A stretch of DNA of 45,055 nt from an uncultured Lachnospiraceae bacterium (GCA_910578175.1 CAJTPF010000005.1:76299-121353); one strand, 5' to 3'; counted from the stretch's first letter, positions 7,726-15,649 are shown. Notes: generated by a model from the letters alone, not told the origin. Translations and numbers: made by a program.

Positions 7726-9687
7726 ATGAAAATAAAGAGAAAGATAATATCATTACTGCTTATCGTATGCCTGCTGGCTGGAGTTTTTTCTGTTATGTGG
7801 AACAATGCGCTAACGTTACGGGCAGCTTCGGAAGAATCACTGGTTTGCTTTGGTGTAAAGGGAATCAGAAATCCAAACAGTGAGAATCTTACAAAAGATA
7901 CGGCATGGTCAGGGGATTATGTATGGTTTGGGCAATATCAGGTTAACCCGGTTAAGTGGCGTGTATTAAATAAAAGCGGTTTCAGTGATACGGGAACAAG
8001 CTCTGTGGATGGCGGCATGCTGCTTCATTCGGACACTCTTCTTACACATTATCAGTTTGAAGACGGAACGGATTTGAATGATGAGCATCAGGGCGGTACG
8101 ATTCCAAATACGGAATGGATAGCAAGTGATATACGTACCTGGCTTCAGGGAGAGGGAGAATTTTTAAATGAATTTTCCACAGCAGAGAGATCTTTGATAA
8201 TGAGCACTACAAAAGAGAAAGGATCTGATGTTGGAGATTTTTCAAGCGTGGCATTACAGAATGATACAGTCTTTATGTTGGACATTTCTGATATCAATAA
8301 TCCGAAATATGGATATTGTATCTCTGATGATGGCTACGAGTTTACAAATACAAATTTAAGTGTTGACACATGGTGGCTGCGTTCATTATATTTGGGCTTT
8401 TTTATTGCTACCTTAAATCATCATCAGCTGTCGCAGGAAGATGTTGCAAATCTGGTAGGAGTAGCGCCGGCTTTAAATATCAGATTAGATGATATCTTTC
8501 TGACATCGTCGTCGGAAACGGATTTTTCATCGCTTATTTCCGCCAAAGGCATTAATACCAGCAGAGAGTGGAAACTGACATTACTTGATACTGACCAGTC
8601 CGTAAATGTGGATACATCGAAAGAAACTGCAAGAAGCGATAAAGACGGAAGAACAACCATAACAGTACCATATGAGTATGTGGAAAAAACGGGTGCCAAA
8701 TCCGCAAATCAGATTTCTGTAATGATAACGGATAAAGATTATACCGGAAACAGCGATGCTGAGATAAAAGCTTATGGAAGGGTCTCCGGAACTGAAGGTA
8801 TAGATTTAAATGGCGAAATTTCTTTTGTACTGCCAGCAGATTATAATGCGGACACGGATAAAGTATATATTTTATCTGAGCAGGCAAACGGTGGCAGACA
8901 GACAAATTATGTCAGTCTGCCGGCTTTGGTGGATATACCCGAAACCTATACGATCAAGTTTGATCCAAACGGAGGAAGCGGTTATATGCAGTCCGTAAAA
9001 GCAGGAGTAGGAGTAAACTATATCCTTCCGGATTGTGGATTTACGGCGCCGGCAGGAAAAGAGTTTAAAGAATGGGCAATCGGCAGTATAGACGGAGCAG
9101 TGAAGAATGCCGGAGAAGGATATATATTTATCGAAAATACTACGGTATATGCCGTTTGGCAGGACATTCAGGAAGAGGTTACGACGGAAGAAGAACGTAC
9201 AGACGAAGAGAATCCTACGACGGAAGAAGAAAGTACAGGCGACGATCCTGCGACAGAAGAAGAAAGCACAACCGGAGAGGATCCTACGACAGAAGAAAAT
9301 ATAACCGGAGAAGATCCTGCGACAGAAGAGGAAAGCACAACCGGAGAGAGTACTACACCAGAAGAAAGTACAAGCGAAGAAGATAATATGACCGGAGAAG
9401 ACGGATCAACGGAAGAGAACACTTCAGCCGGAGAGGAAAGAACCACAAAAGAAGACGGAACGGCAGAGGTACCCGGTACAGATGAAGACGGATCAGCCGG
9501 AGAAGATACCTCGGCTGGAGCAGAGGTTACCACTGAAAAGGAAATAACGCAAGCCGACACTACAACGGCTTCTGATAAAGAAGCATCAGTTGGTACCGGA
9601 GATTCCCTTCAGATATCTCTGTTTGTTCTTTTACTTGTAAGTGCAGGGATCGTTCTGACAGTCAGCAAAAAGAAAGAACATGAATGA
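7726..9687 (+). CDS. Surface protein: DUF6273-like, InlB-like repeat, TE-rich stalk
   Basis: Predicted exported cell-wall protein of 653 residues. A signal peptide occupies about residues 1-35 (KIKRKII, hydrophobic core, then ALTLRAAS). Residues 60-230 contain GDYVWFGQYQ, NPVKWRVLN and WWLRS, the pattern of DUF6273 domains of gut Firmicute surface proteins. An InlB/Listeria-Bacteroides-type repeat follows at about 408-483 (YTIKFDPNGGSG ... VYAVW). Residues 485-610 are a low-complexity Thr/Glu/Ser/Gly stalk. The end has GTGDS (623-627), a hydrophobic helix and SKKKEHE, resembling a degenerate sortase signal. A GGAGG site precedes the ATG. Likely an adhesin or surface-display protein; the ligand is unknown. 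Confidence 0.8.
   Translation: MKIKRKIISLLLIVCLLAGVFSVMWNNALTLRAASEESLVCFGVKGIRNPNSENLTKDTAWSGDYVWFGQYQVNPVKWRVLNKSGFSDTGTSSVDGGMLLHSDTLLTHYQFEDGTDLNDEHQGGTIPNTEWIASDIRTWLQGEGEFLNEFSTAERSLIMSTTKEKGSDVGDFSSVALQNDTVFMLDISDINNPKYGYCISDDGYEFTNTNLSVDTWWLRSLYLGFFIATLNHHQLSQEDVANLVGVAPALNIRLDDIFLTSSSETDFSSLISAKGINTSREWKLTLLDTDQSVNVDTSKETARSDKDGRTTITVPYEYVEKTGAKSANQISVMITDKDYTGNSDAEIKAYGRVSGTEGIDLNGEISFVLPADYNADTDKVYILSEQANGGRQTNYVSLPALVDIPETYTIKFDPNGGSGYMQSVKAGVGVNYILPDCGFTAPAGKEFKEWAIGSIDGAVKNAGEGYIFIENTTVYAVWQDIQEEVTTEEERTDEENPTTEEESTGDDPATEEESTTGEDPTTEENITGEDPATEEESTTGESTTPEESTSEEDNMTGEDGSTEENTSAGEERTTKEDGTAEVPGTDEDGSAGEDTSAGAEVTTEKEITQADTTTASDKEASVGTGDSLQISLFVLLLVSAGIVLTVSKKKEHE
9178..9555 (+). 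repeat. Degenerate tandem repeats encoding a Thr/Glu stalk
   Basis: Imperfect repeats rich in ACGGAAGAAGAA and ACCGGAGA. Two near-identical blocks of about 36 bp begin at 9244 and 9313, a 69-bp step, encoding DPATEEESTTGE. The whole stretch keeps one reading frame, so copy-number change would shorten or lengthen the stalk without breaking the gene if it occurs in multiples of 3. Confidence 0.75.
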
Positions 9688-9812
9688 TCGGAATGAAATA
9701 TTGAAAAGGTGCTGTGATTTTCATACGGAAATGGAAAGATTTTTTGGTCCGTTGAACTGATGTGAACGTTCCGAAGCCGTCATGCATATGATATGTCAGG
9801 AGGTGGCGGCTG

Positions 9813-10712
9813 ATGGAACAAAGAAATAAGTATGGCTGTGAGAGAAACTGTGAGGATATTGCGTTTTCTTTTCCGCCGCAGCATCAGGAGATACAGCCGG
9901 GTCTTGAATATATTATGGAACCCAGGCCGGTTTCCGAATGTGGGGATTGCGGACAGAAATTAAAACATAAAGTAGCCATCATCACGGGAGGAGACAGCGG
10001 TATTGGAAGAGCAGTTGCGTATGAGTTTGTAAAAGAAGGTGCGGCGGTTGTCATTGTATATTATGATGAAGAGCGGGATGCAAAAGAGACTGCGGAAAGA
10101 ATACAGCAGTTAGGAGGAAAATGCCTTCTGATTCAGGGAGACCTGAAGGACAGGGGATTTGCAGGGCGATGTGCAGAGCAGGCAATCCGGTGTTTTGGAA
10201 GAATCGACATACTGGTCAATAATCATGCTGTTCAGTTTGTACGTCGCAGCATCCTGGATATTTCCCAGGAACAGCTGGAACTGGTTTTTCAGAATAATAT
10301 AATTTCTTTTTTTTATATGATACAGTCTGTGCTACCGTATATGAAAAAGGGAAGCACCATCATTAATACGGCTTCCGTAACGGCATATCAGGGAAATAAA
10401 GATTTAATTGACTACAGTGCGACGAAGGGAGCCGTGGTTGCACTGACCAGGTCATTGTCCCAGTCATTGGTAGAACAGGGAATCCGGGTCAATGCAGTTG
10501 CACCGGGTCCGATATGGACACCGCTGATTCCGGCTTCATTTTCGGCAGAAGAAGTTGCAACTTTCGGGCGAAAAACATCCAGGGTGCCCATGGACCGGGC
10601 AGGGCATCCGTGTGAGGTGTCGCCATGTTATGTATTTCTGGCATCGGATGATTCTTCTTATATGACGGGGCAGGTAATGCATCCAAATGGAGGAACCATC
10701 GTTGGCTCATAG
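9813..10712 (+). CDS. SDR family oxidoreductase (YhdF/YghA-like)
   Basis: Short-chain dehydrogenase of 299 residues with an N-terminal extension typical of the YhdF/YghA/general-stress branch (PPQHQ, PGLEYIMEPRP). The Rossmann motif TGGDSGIG lies at residues 58-65 and the catalytic YxxxK at Tyr201 and Lys205, with Ser in INTASVT about 13 residues earlier. NNHA replaces the usual NNAG. The C-terminal PNGG block is intact. The extension also has four cysteines (9, 13, 43, 46) that are unusual for the group. The ribosome site AGGAGG precedes the ATG. The substrate cannot be read from the sequence; a role in redox or aldehyde stress is suggested by family only. It is monocistronic with its own terminator. 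Confidence 0.88.
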   Translation: MEQRNKYGCERNCEDIAFSFPPQHQEIQPGLEYIMEPRPVSECGDCGQKLKHKVAIITGGDSGIGRAVAYEFVKEGAAVVIVYYDEERDAKETAERIQQLGGKCLLIQGDLKDRGFAGRCAEQAIRCFGRIDILVNNHAVQFVRRSILDISQEQLELVFQNNIISFFYMIQSVLPYMKKGSTIINTASVTAYQGNKDLIDYSATKGAVVALTRSLSQSLVEQGIRVNAVAPGPIWTPLIPASFSAEEVATFGRKTSRVPMDRAGHPCEVSPCYVFLASDDSSYMTGQVMHPNGGTIVGS

Positions 10713-10728
10713 ATAGTTGAAAATTTGT

Positions 10729-10768
10729 AAGCAGTAAATCGGCGGAACGGGATTTACTGCTTGTTTTT
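10729..10768 (+). terminator. Terminator after the SDR gene
   Basis: Perfect 12-bp arms AAGCAGTAAATC at 10729-10740 and GATTTACTGCTT at 10751-10762 around a 10-nt loop, followed by GTTTTT. Confidence 0.9.
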
Positions 10769-10785
10769 GAGTAATGATAATTTAA

Positions 10786-10814
10786 TAGACTACAGATTCG
10801 GGATATGATATACT
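10786..10814 (+). promoter_or_regulatory. Promoter of the coiled-coil gene
   Basis: Extended -10 TGATATACT (TATACT at 10809-10814) with a weak -35 TAGACT at 10786-10791, spacer 17 bp. It lies 24 bp before the chosen ATG. Confidence 0.5.
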
Positions 10815-10838
10815 TTGTTCAATAAAGGTGGTGATAGT

Positions 10839-11201
10839 ATGCTGGAGAGTGAAAAACTTGATCTGATTCTTTCAGAAATGCGGGATATCAAGGACGAAAT
10901 GCAGGATATGAAAGGCGAAATGCGGGATATCAGGGACGAAATGCAGGATATGAAAGGCGAGATGCAGGATATCAAGGACGAAATGCAGGATATAAAACGA
11001 CGTACTACGAATATTGAATTAACACTTGAAAATGAAACAAATCCAAATATTAAGATTATAGCGGAGGGACATTTGGATTTAAACCGTAAACTTGATAATG
11101 TTTTAAAAGTTGAAAACGAAAAGGAATTGCTTTTGATCCGTGTAAATACTATTGAAAATGAGTTGCATAGGGTAAAGGAACATATTGGGGGCATAGCATA
11201 A
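10839..11201 (+). CDS. Short heptad-repeat coiled-coil protein
   Basis: Hydrophilic 120-residue protein with no recognised family. Residues 13-54 are six consecutive 7-residue units of the form EMxDxKx (EMRDIKD, EMQDMKG, EMRDIRD, and so on), ideal for a parallel or antiparallel coiled coil. The rest (residues 55-120) continues with leucine-spaced helix including LNRKLDNVLKVENEKELLLIRVNTI. A good AGGTGGTGAT ribosome site selects the ATG at 10839 over an upstream TTG. There is no signal peptide or membrane segment. It lies between an SDR gene and hsp20 with its own promoter. Proteins of this look are common but uncharacterised in Lachnospiraceae; a role as a scaffold is speculation. Confidence 0.75.
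   Translation: MLESEKLDLILSEMRDIKDEMQDMKGEMRDIRDEMQDMKGEMQDIKDEMQDIKRRTTNIELTLENETNPNIKIIAEGHLDLNRKLDNVLKVENEKELLLIRVNTIENELHRVKEHIGGIA
10875..11000 (+). repeat. In-frame 21-bp tandem repeat (six units)
   Basis: Six 21-bp units start at 10875, 10896, 10917, 10938, 10959 and 10980. Units alternate so that a 42-bp higher-order period is visible (GAAATGCGGGATATC then GAAATGCAGGATATG). The period equals one heptad, so gain or loss of units changes coil length without frameshift. Confidence 0.9.
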
Positions 11202-11243
11202 AAATCACATAAATATAACGCTTAAAAAGGTGGTCTATAAGTA

Positions 11244-11272
11244 TTGCAGATGAGTAGACCAAGTGATAAAAT
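11244..11272 (+). promoter_or_regulatory. Promoter of hsp20
   Basis: -35 TTGCAG at 11244-11249 and extended -10 TGATAAAAT (TAAAAT at 11267-11272) with a 17-bp spacer. A 7-bp inverted repeat, TGGTCTA at 11231-11237 and TAGACCA at 11255-11261, brackets the -35. No CIRCE element is present. Confidence 0.6.
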
Positions 11273-11299
11273 AAATCTATAGGGAAGGGAGTGGTACCC

Positions 11300-11710
11300 A
11301 TGTTTATGGAAAATGAAGTTTTAAATCTGTTTGATAATTTTGATGAAGACTTATTTGCAAAAATGAATATACCGGATATCATGAGAACGGATATTTATGA
11401 GCTGGACGGAAAGATTCTGTTTGAAGTGGAACTGCCGGGTTATGAGATACCCAATATCTGTGCGGATTTAAAAGAAGGTTATCTGACCATACTGGCTTCT
11501 AAAACAAAGAAAATAGAATCAGGTGAGGAAAAACGCGGATATATTAAACGTGAACGCCATATCGGCGGTTGTAAAAGAAAATACTATGTGGGAAAGAATG
11601 TGAATCAGAAAGATGTCCATGCTTCGTATAAACATGGAATCTTAAAGATCATGATCGATCTGCCGGACAAGGCGATTGAAGATAAGAGAAAATATATAGA
11701 GATTCACTGA
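11300..11710 (+). CDS. Hsp20/alpha-crystallin small heat-shock protein
   Basis: ATP-independent holdase of 136 residues that binds unfolding proteins. The alpha-crystallin domain starts near residue 30 with MRTDIYELDGKILFEVELPGY, continues through LTILASKTK and ERHIGGCKRKYYVGKNV, and ends with ASYKHGILKIMIDLP, where GILKI matches the conserved G-x-L beta-strand. The ATG at 11300 is preferred over a GTG at 11291 because AAGGGAG lies 8 nt before it. It is monocistronic, with a promoter bracketed by an inverted repeat and a strong terminator. Regulation by heat or redox stress is likely, but neither CIRCE nor a CtsR box is seen. Confidence 0.93.
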   Translation: MFMENEVLNLFDNFDEDLFAKMNIPDIMRTDIYELDGKILFEVELPGYEIPNICADLKEGYLTILASKTKKIESGEEKRGYIKRERHIGGCKRKYYVGKNVNQKDVHASYKHGILKIMIDLPDKAIEDKRKYIEIH

Positions 11711-11720
11711 CAGAAGAATC

Positions 11721-11754
11721 ACTGCCGGACAAATGAAATGTTCCGGCAGTTTTT
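11721..11754 (+). terminator. Terminator after hsp20
   Basis: Perfect 9-bp arms ACTGCCGGA (11721-11729) and TCCGGCAGT (11742-11750), followed by TTTT. Confidence 0.9.
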
Positions 11755-11868
11755 CAGTATAAGGTTATCATATGATTTTAATACACAGATTATCTGAATG
11801 AAAATTTTAGAATGAAACGGAAGATATAATCATATGAATAAAATAAGAAAAAGTATCGGGAGACCCCT

Positions 11869-13053
11869 TTGAATAGAAGAATACAGTACATTTTTAAATA
11901 CATAATAAATATGATAATGCTCATCGGTATTGCGGTGCCGATGTTATGTCCGCATATATCCATAAATATTGAGGCGGCGGAACTGGCGGAACGTAATCTG
12001 AATGCAAAATCGGCGTTACTCATGGACGCCGACAGCAAACGTGTTCTTTATGAAAAGAACGGTTATCAGCAAATGCCTATGGCCAGTACCACAAAAATAA
12101 TGACCTGTCTGCTGGCACTGGAACAGGCAGATCAGCAGGACGTGGTAGAATTTTCTGCCAATGCTGCTTCCATGCCGAAAGTCCATTTAGGTGCTCCGAA
12201 AGGAACAAAATTTTATATGCGGGATATGCTTTATTCCCTTATGCTGGAATCCCACAATGATACCGCTGTGGCCATAGCAGAAAGCATTGCCGGAGATACC
12301 CTGTCTTTTGCAAATATGATGAATGAGAGAGCAAAGCAAATAGGAGCAAAAAATACCAATTTTGTAACTCCCAACGGACTGGATGCCGAACAGCATTATA
12401 CTACGGCATATGATCTGGCGCTGATTGCCGCAGAAGCGGTCAAAAATGAAGAATTTTTAAAAATCGTGAATACCCCGTCACACAGTTTCCAGGATATAGA
12501 CGGAAAACGACAGTATGCAGCCGGTAATAAAGATGCATTTTTATCCATGATGAACGGGGCTATTGGAATTAAGACCGGTTTTACCGGAAACGCCGGATAT
12601 TGTTTTGTGGGAGCATTAAAACGAGACAACCGGACGTTTATATCAGTGGTACTCGCCAGTGGATGGCCGCCTAATAAATCTTTTAAGTGGAAAGATACGA
12701 TCAAATTAATGAATTATGGAATTGATAATTATAATTATCGTGTTATTTTTAATGATATCAATGATTATAAAAGCATTGAAGTGAAAAACGGACAAAAAAA
12801 ATATGTTCAGACTTACATAAAGGGAAATGTTTCAACTTTGCTGTCTGACAAGGATGTGGTGGAATATGTTTATGAATTGCCGCCGGGAGAAGTACTCGAG
12901 GCACCGGTACAGGAAAATCAGACGATCGGACGGGTAAAGATATTGATTAACGGAGAAGAGTTTCAAAGGTTCGATATATGTACCCGTGAAAGTGTCAGCA
13001 AAATTGATATGCGTTATTCATTAAAAAGGGTATTAAGAAAATTTCTTTTGTAA
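11869..13053 (+). CDS. D-alanyl-D-alanine carboxypeptidase (S11 family)
   Basis: Exported penicillin-binding D,D-carboxypeptidase that trims the terminal D-Ala from peptidoglycan stems, DacF/DacA type, 394 residues. The three active-site motifs are present: STTK (SxxK) in MASTTKIMT near residue 70, SHN (SxN) in LESHNDTAV near 130, and KTG in GIKTGFTGNAG near 230. An N-terminal hydrophobic segment (about residues 10-30) is the signal peptide. A C-terminal beta-rich PBP5_C-like domain ends in a basic helix that may be the membrane anchor. The start is a TTG with a weak GGGAGA site; no in-frame ATG fits better upstream. Which sporulation or vegetative paralogue it is cannot be told. Confidence 0.93.
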   Translation: MNRRIQYIFKYIINMIMLIGIAVPMLCPHISINIEAAELAERNLNAKSALLMDADSKRVLYEKNGYQQMPMASTTKIMTCLLALEQADQQDVVEFSANAASMPKVHLGAPKGTKFYMRDMLYSLMLESHNDTAVAIAESIAGDTLSFANMMNERAKQIGAKNTNFVTPNGLDAEQHYTTAYDLALIAAEAVKNEEFLKIVNTPSHSFQDIDGKRQYAAGNKDAFLSMMNGAIGIKTGFTGNAGYCFVGALKRDNRTFISVVLASGWPPNKSFKWKDTIKLMNYGIDNYNYRVIFNDINDYKSIEVKNGQKKYVQTYIKGNVSTLLSDKDVVEYVYELPPGEVLEAPVQENQTIGRVKILINGEEFQRFDICTRESVSKIDMRYSLKRVLRKFLL

Positions 13054-13111
13054 CATTATACATATGTCTTTAAAACATATGGTCTGAGGTAAGGTTGAAT
13101 AATATCTGATT

Positions 13112-13145
13112 AAAAGACGGACGGATTTTTGTTCCGTCTTTTTTC
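13112..13145 (+). terminator. Terminator after the carboxypeptidase gene
   Basis: Perfect 10-bp arms AAAAGACGGA (13112-13121) and TCCGTCTTTT (13133-13142) running into a T tract. Confidence 0.9.
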
Positions 13146-13178
13146 TGTTTTTATAACGTATTTTTTAAATAAATATGC

Positions 13179-13207
13179 TTGCTTTTTTTGTTTATAAGTA
13201 ATACAAT
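13179..13207 (+). promoter_or_regulatory. Candidate promoter of the biotin-dependent operon
   Basis: TTGCTT at 13179-13184 and TACAAT at 13202-13207, spacer 17 bp, 85 bp before the first gene. An AT-rich leader with a short TGTA/TACA dyad at 13251-13262 follows. Confidence 0.45.
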
Positions 13208-13291
13208 TACAATTGGCAGAGATTTGGGTTTAAATACAGCTTATTAAGTGTGTATTTTTACATACATAAATATAGAAAAATGGAGGTTTGA

Positions 13292-14746
13292 ATGATGAGT
13301 ACTACATCAAATGTATCAGCAGGTAAGAGAATAGAAGCCTTACTTGATGATAATAGTTTTGTTGAAATTGGGAGTCTGGTAACAGCCAGGAATACTGATT
13401 TCAATCTGACAGAAAAAGAGACTCCTGCGGATGGCGTGATTACAGGATACGGATTGATCAACAACAGTCCTGTATATGTATACAGTCAGGATGCGGCGGT
13501 ACTTGGAGGCTCGGTTGGCGAAATGCATGCAAAAAAAATTGTCAGATTATATGATATGGCAATGAAAATGGGTGCACCGGTCATCGGACTCATTGATTCG
13601 GCAGGTTTACGTCTGCAGGAAGCTACGGATGCTTTAAATGCTTTTGGAGAAATCTATGCGAAGCAGGTTATGGCATCCGGTGTCATTCCTCAGATCACAG
13701 CGGTATTTGGAAACTGCGGAGGAGGGTTATCCGTTATGACAGGTCTGGCAGACTTTACTTTTATGGCTGATAACGGGCATTTATTCGTGAATTCACCAAA
13801 TACCATTGATGGAAATTCTGTTGATAAATGTGATTCTTCCGGTGTGGCATTTCAAAGTGAAGAGGCGGGAAATGTTGACTTTTCAGGAGACGAAACCACA
13901 GTTATTGAAAAAATACGGGAACTGGTTTCCATGATACCTGCCAACAATGAAGAAAATATGTCGTATGATGAATGTACGGATGATCTGAACCGCGGATGTG
14001 AATCCATTGATACCTTATCCGGAGACACGGCACTGGCTCTTGCTTCCATATCAGACAATCATGTATTCTTTGAATTAAAGAAAGAGTATGCAAAAGAAAT
14101 GGTAACCGGATTGATCCGGCTGAATGGGACAACCGTGGGAGCAGTAGCGAATCGTACCGAGCGATATGATGAAGAAATGAATAAAGTGGAAGAATTTGAT
14201 GCGGCATTGACTGCAAAGGGATGTGAAAAAGCAGCATCGTTTGTAGAATTTTGTGATGCTTTTGAAATTCCGGTACTGACACTTACCAATGCCAAAGGTT
14301 TCAGGACTTCCATGTGTCAGGAAAAGAAAATGGTGAAGGCAGCGGCAAAACTTACCTATGCATTTGCAAATGCAACGGTACCGAAAGTAAACGTTATAGT
14401 AAACGAAGCCTTTGGAACAGCATATTCCGTTATGAACAGCAAGGCTCTCGGTGCGGATATGGTATTTGCATGGCCGGATACGAAGGTCGGGATGATGAGT
14501 GGTGACTCTGCCGCCAGAATCATTTTTGCCGATGAAATAACAAAAGCAGACAGCGCCAATGCATTTATCGGAGAAAAAGCTGCCGAATATGAAAGGCTGC
14601 AGCTCAGCGTCAATTCTGCAGCCAAAAGAGGCTATATCGACAGCATAATCGAACCGGTTGATACAAGAAAATATGTTATCGGTGCATATGAAATGCTGTT
14701 CACAAAAAGAGAGGATCGTCCGGCTAAGAAACATGGAACGGTTTAA
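13292..14746 (+). CDS. mmdA: Acyl-CoA carboxyltransferase (MmdA/12S type)
   Basis: Biotin-dependent carboxyltransferase of the methylmalonyl-CoA/propionyl-CoA family, 484 residues, which moves a carboxyl group between an acyl-CoA and biotin. Two crotonase-like halves are visible. The first holds the oxyanion region FGNCGGGLSVMTGLADF near 142-158 and the FVNSP block; the second holds AKGFRTSMCQE and NEAFGTAYSVMNS with FAWPDTKVGMMSG. It is the first of five co-directional genes that share one biotin carrier. Its acyl-CoA could be malonyl-, methylmalonyl- or another short acyl-CoA; no methylmalonyl-CoA mutase is in the window. GGAGG precedes two adjacent ATGs (13292, 13295), either of which may be used. 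Confidence 0.92.
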   Translation: MMSTTSNVSAGKRIEALLDDNSFVEIGSLVTARNTDFNLTEKETPADGVITGYGLINNSPVYVYSQDAAVLGGSVGEMHAKKIVRLYDMAMKMGAPVIGLIDSAGLRLQEATDALNAFGEIYAKQVMASGVIPQITAVFGNCGGGLSVMTGLADFTFMADNGHLFVNSPNTIDGNSVDKCDSSGVAFQSEEAGNVDFSGDETTVIEKIRELVSMIPANNEENMSYDECTDDLNRGCESIDTLSGDTALALASISDNHVFFELKKEYAKEMVTGLIRLNGTTVGAVANRTERYDEEMNKVEEFDAALTAKGCEKAASFVEFCDAFEIPVLTLTNAKGFRTSMCQEKKMVKAAAKLTYAFANATVPKVNVIVNEAFGTAYSVMNSKALGADMVFAWPDTKVGMMSGDSAARIIFADEITKADSANAFIGEKAAEYERLQLSVNSAAKRGYIDSIIEPVDTRKYVIGAYEMLFTKREDRPAKKHGTV

Positions 14747-14761
14747 TGAGAGGTGAAGAAC

Positions 14762-15541
14762 ATGAAAAATATTAAAAAACTTTTATTAATCATCTCTGTT
14801 CTTACCTGTATGATTGCACTTGCTTCCTGTGGAGATTCCAGGAATGACAAAACGTCATATACGTATAGTGAATCTGAACTTGTAACCAGTGTATCCCAGG
14901 ATATATCAGCAATTAAGGAATTTACGGACCAGCAGATCGACGGGATCATACAGGACTGCGGTTCTTTTAAAAGTAAAAAAGTCCTGAAAGAGGCTATGGA
15001 ATCCTGGAAGACTGCCAAAAAAGATGCAGGTAACATTATAGAAGTATATAAAGATGATGCAGGCGCCATGCAGTATAAGCTGACAACAAAAGATGATGAA
15101 GTAATCATCAAAGTGAAGATTAAATGTGAAAAAAGAGATGTTATAACCAATTATACATTTGGTATCGTAAATGATACCCTGGATGTAAAAGAGATTACTT
15201 ATGAAGCACAATTTACAATGGGAGAAACGCTTACGAAAGCGGCTCTTAACACATTGATGGGAATTTCTACCGTTATACTTGTGCTGGCGTTTTTAAGTAT
15301 CGTGATATCGTTGTTCAGATTTATCAACCGGACACAGAAAAAAAAGGCTGGACAGAATAATGGCTTAGAAAAAACTGTTATTCAGATATCGGAGAAAGAG
15401 GAGATTGCTGAAACGGAAGATAACACGGAGCTTATAGCAGTGATTACCGCGGCGATTGCTTCCATGGAGCAGACGTCCACAGACGGATTTGTTGTCCGTT
15501 CTGTCCGGAAAGTTCCGAATTCCAAATGGAAAAAAGCATAA
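14762..15541 (+). CDS. OadG/MmdD-like lipoprotein subunit
   Basis: Probable membrane-anchoring subunit of the sodium-pump decarboxylase, 259 residues. Its tail is typical of OadG/MmdD: a transmembrane helix at about residues 165-188, a charged linker, then a C-terminal block with ELIAVITAAIASMEQTSTDGFVVRSVRKV. It differs from classical OadG in having a long N-terminal part. That part begins with a lipoprotein signal ending LASC (Cys23) and holds about 140 residues of extracytoplasmic sequence with no clear family. Start 14762 is chosen because AGAGGTG lies just before it; a GTG nine bases upstream is possible. It sits in the slot of mmdD in the Veillonella mmd order. Confidence 0.8.
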   Translation: MKNIKKLLLIISVLTCMIALASCGDSRNDKTSYTYSESELVTSVSQDISAIKEFTDQQIDGIIQDCGSFKSKKVLKEAMESWKTAKKDAGNIIEVYKDDAGAMQYKLTTKDDEVIIKVKIKCEKRDVITNYTFGIVNDTLDVKEITYEAQFTMGETLTKAALNTLMGISTVILVLAFLSIVISLFRFINRTQKKKAGQNNGLEKTVIQISEKEEIAETEDNTELIAVITAAIASMEQTSTDGFVVRSVRKVPNSKWKKA

Positions 15542-15600
15542 TGATTTTGAGATGTGAGGTTGAAAAAACCAAAAGAAATTAAATGAGAGAAAGGATATTG

Positions 15601-15636
15601 CAGACTGTTTCCGGTACGGAATCAGAAACAGGTCTG
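15601..15636 (+). other. Hairpin in the biotin-carrier leader
   Basis: CAGAC-TGTTTC at 15601-15611 pairs with GAAACA-GGTCTG at 15625-15636 with one bulged base, and a smaller hairpin can form inside. It ends 14 nt before the ATG of the biotin carrier, right at its weak TAAGGG ribosome site. It has no T tract, so it is not a terminator. Confidence 0.55.
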
Positions 15637-15649
15637 TAAGGGTATAGAC

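Noticed and set aside
9168..9560. Long - strand reading frame rich in Val/Ser, and another + frame rich in Arg, within the stalk repeats
   Set aside because: Both arise from the repetitive codons of the surface-protein stalk; neither has a ribosome site or a plausible composition.
10815..10838. Upstream TTG start for the coiled-coil protein
   Set aside because: The ribosome site AGGTGGTGAT lies inside this extension and fits the ATG at 10839.
11231..11261. CIRCE (HrcA) or CtsR operator upstream of hsp20
   Set aside because: The arms do not match either consensus; only the unrelated TGGTCTA/TAGACCA repeat is present.
13188..13207. Rex-like site before the biotin-dependent operon (TTGTTTATAAGTAATACAA)
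   Set aside because: The half-sites are 5-6 bases apart instead of 4 and match poorly. The same bases form part of a better promoter reading.
14075..14734. Long - strand reading frame (219 codons) inside mmdA
   Set aside because: It is antisense to a clear carboxyltransferase, has odd composition and no ribosome site, so it is a shadow of the real gene.
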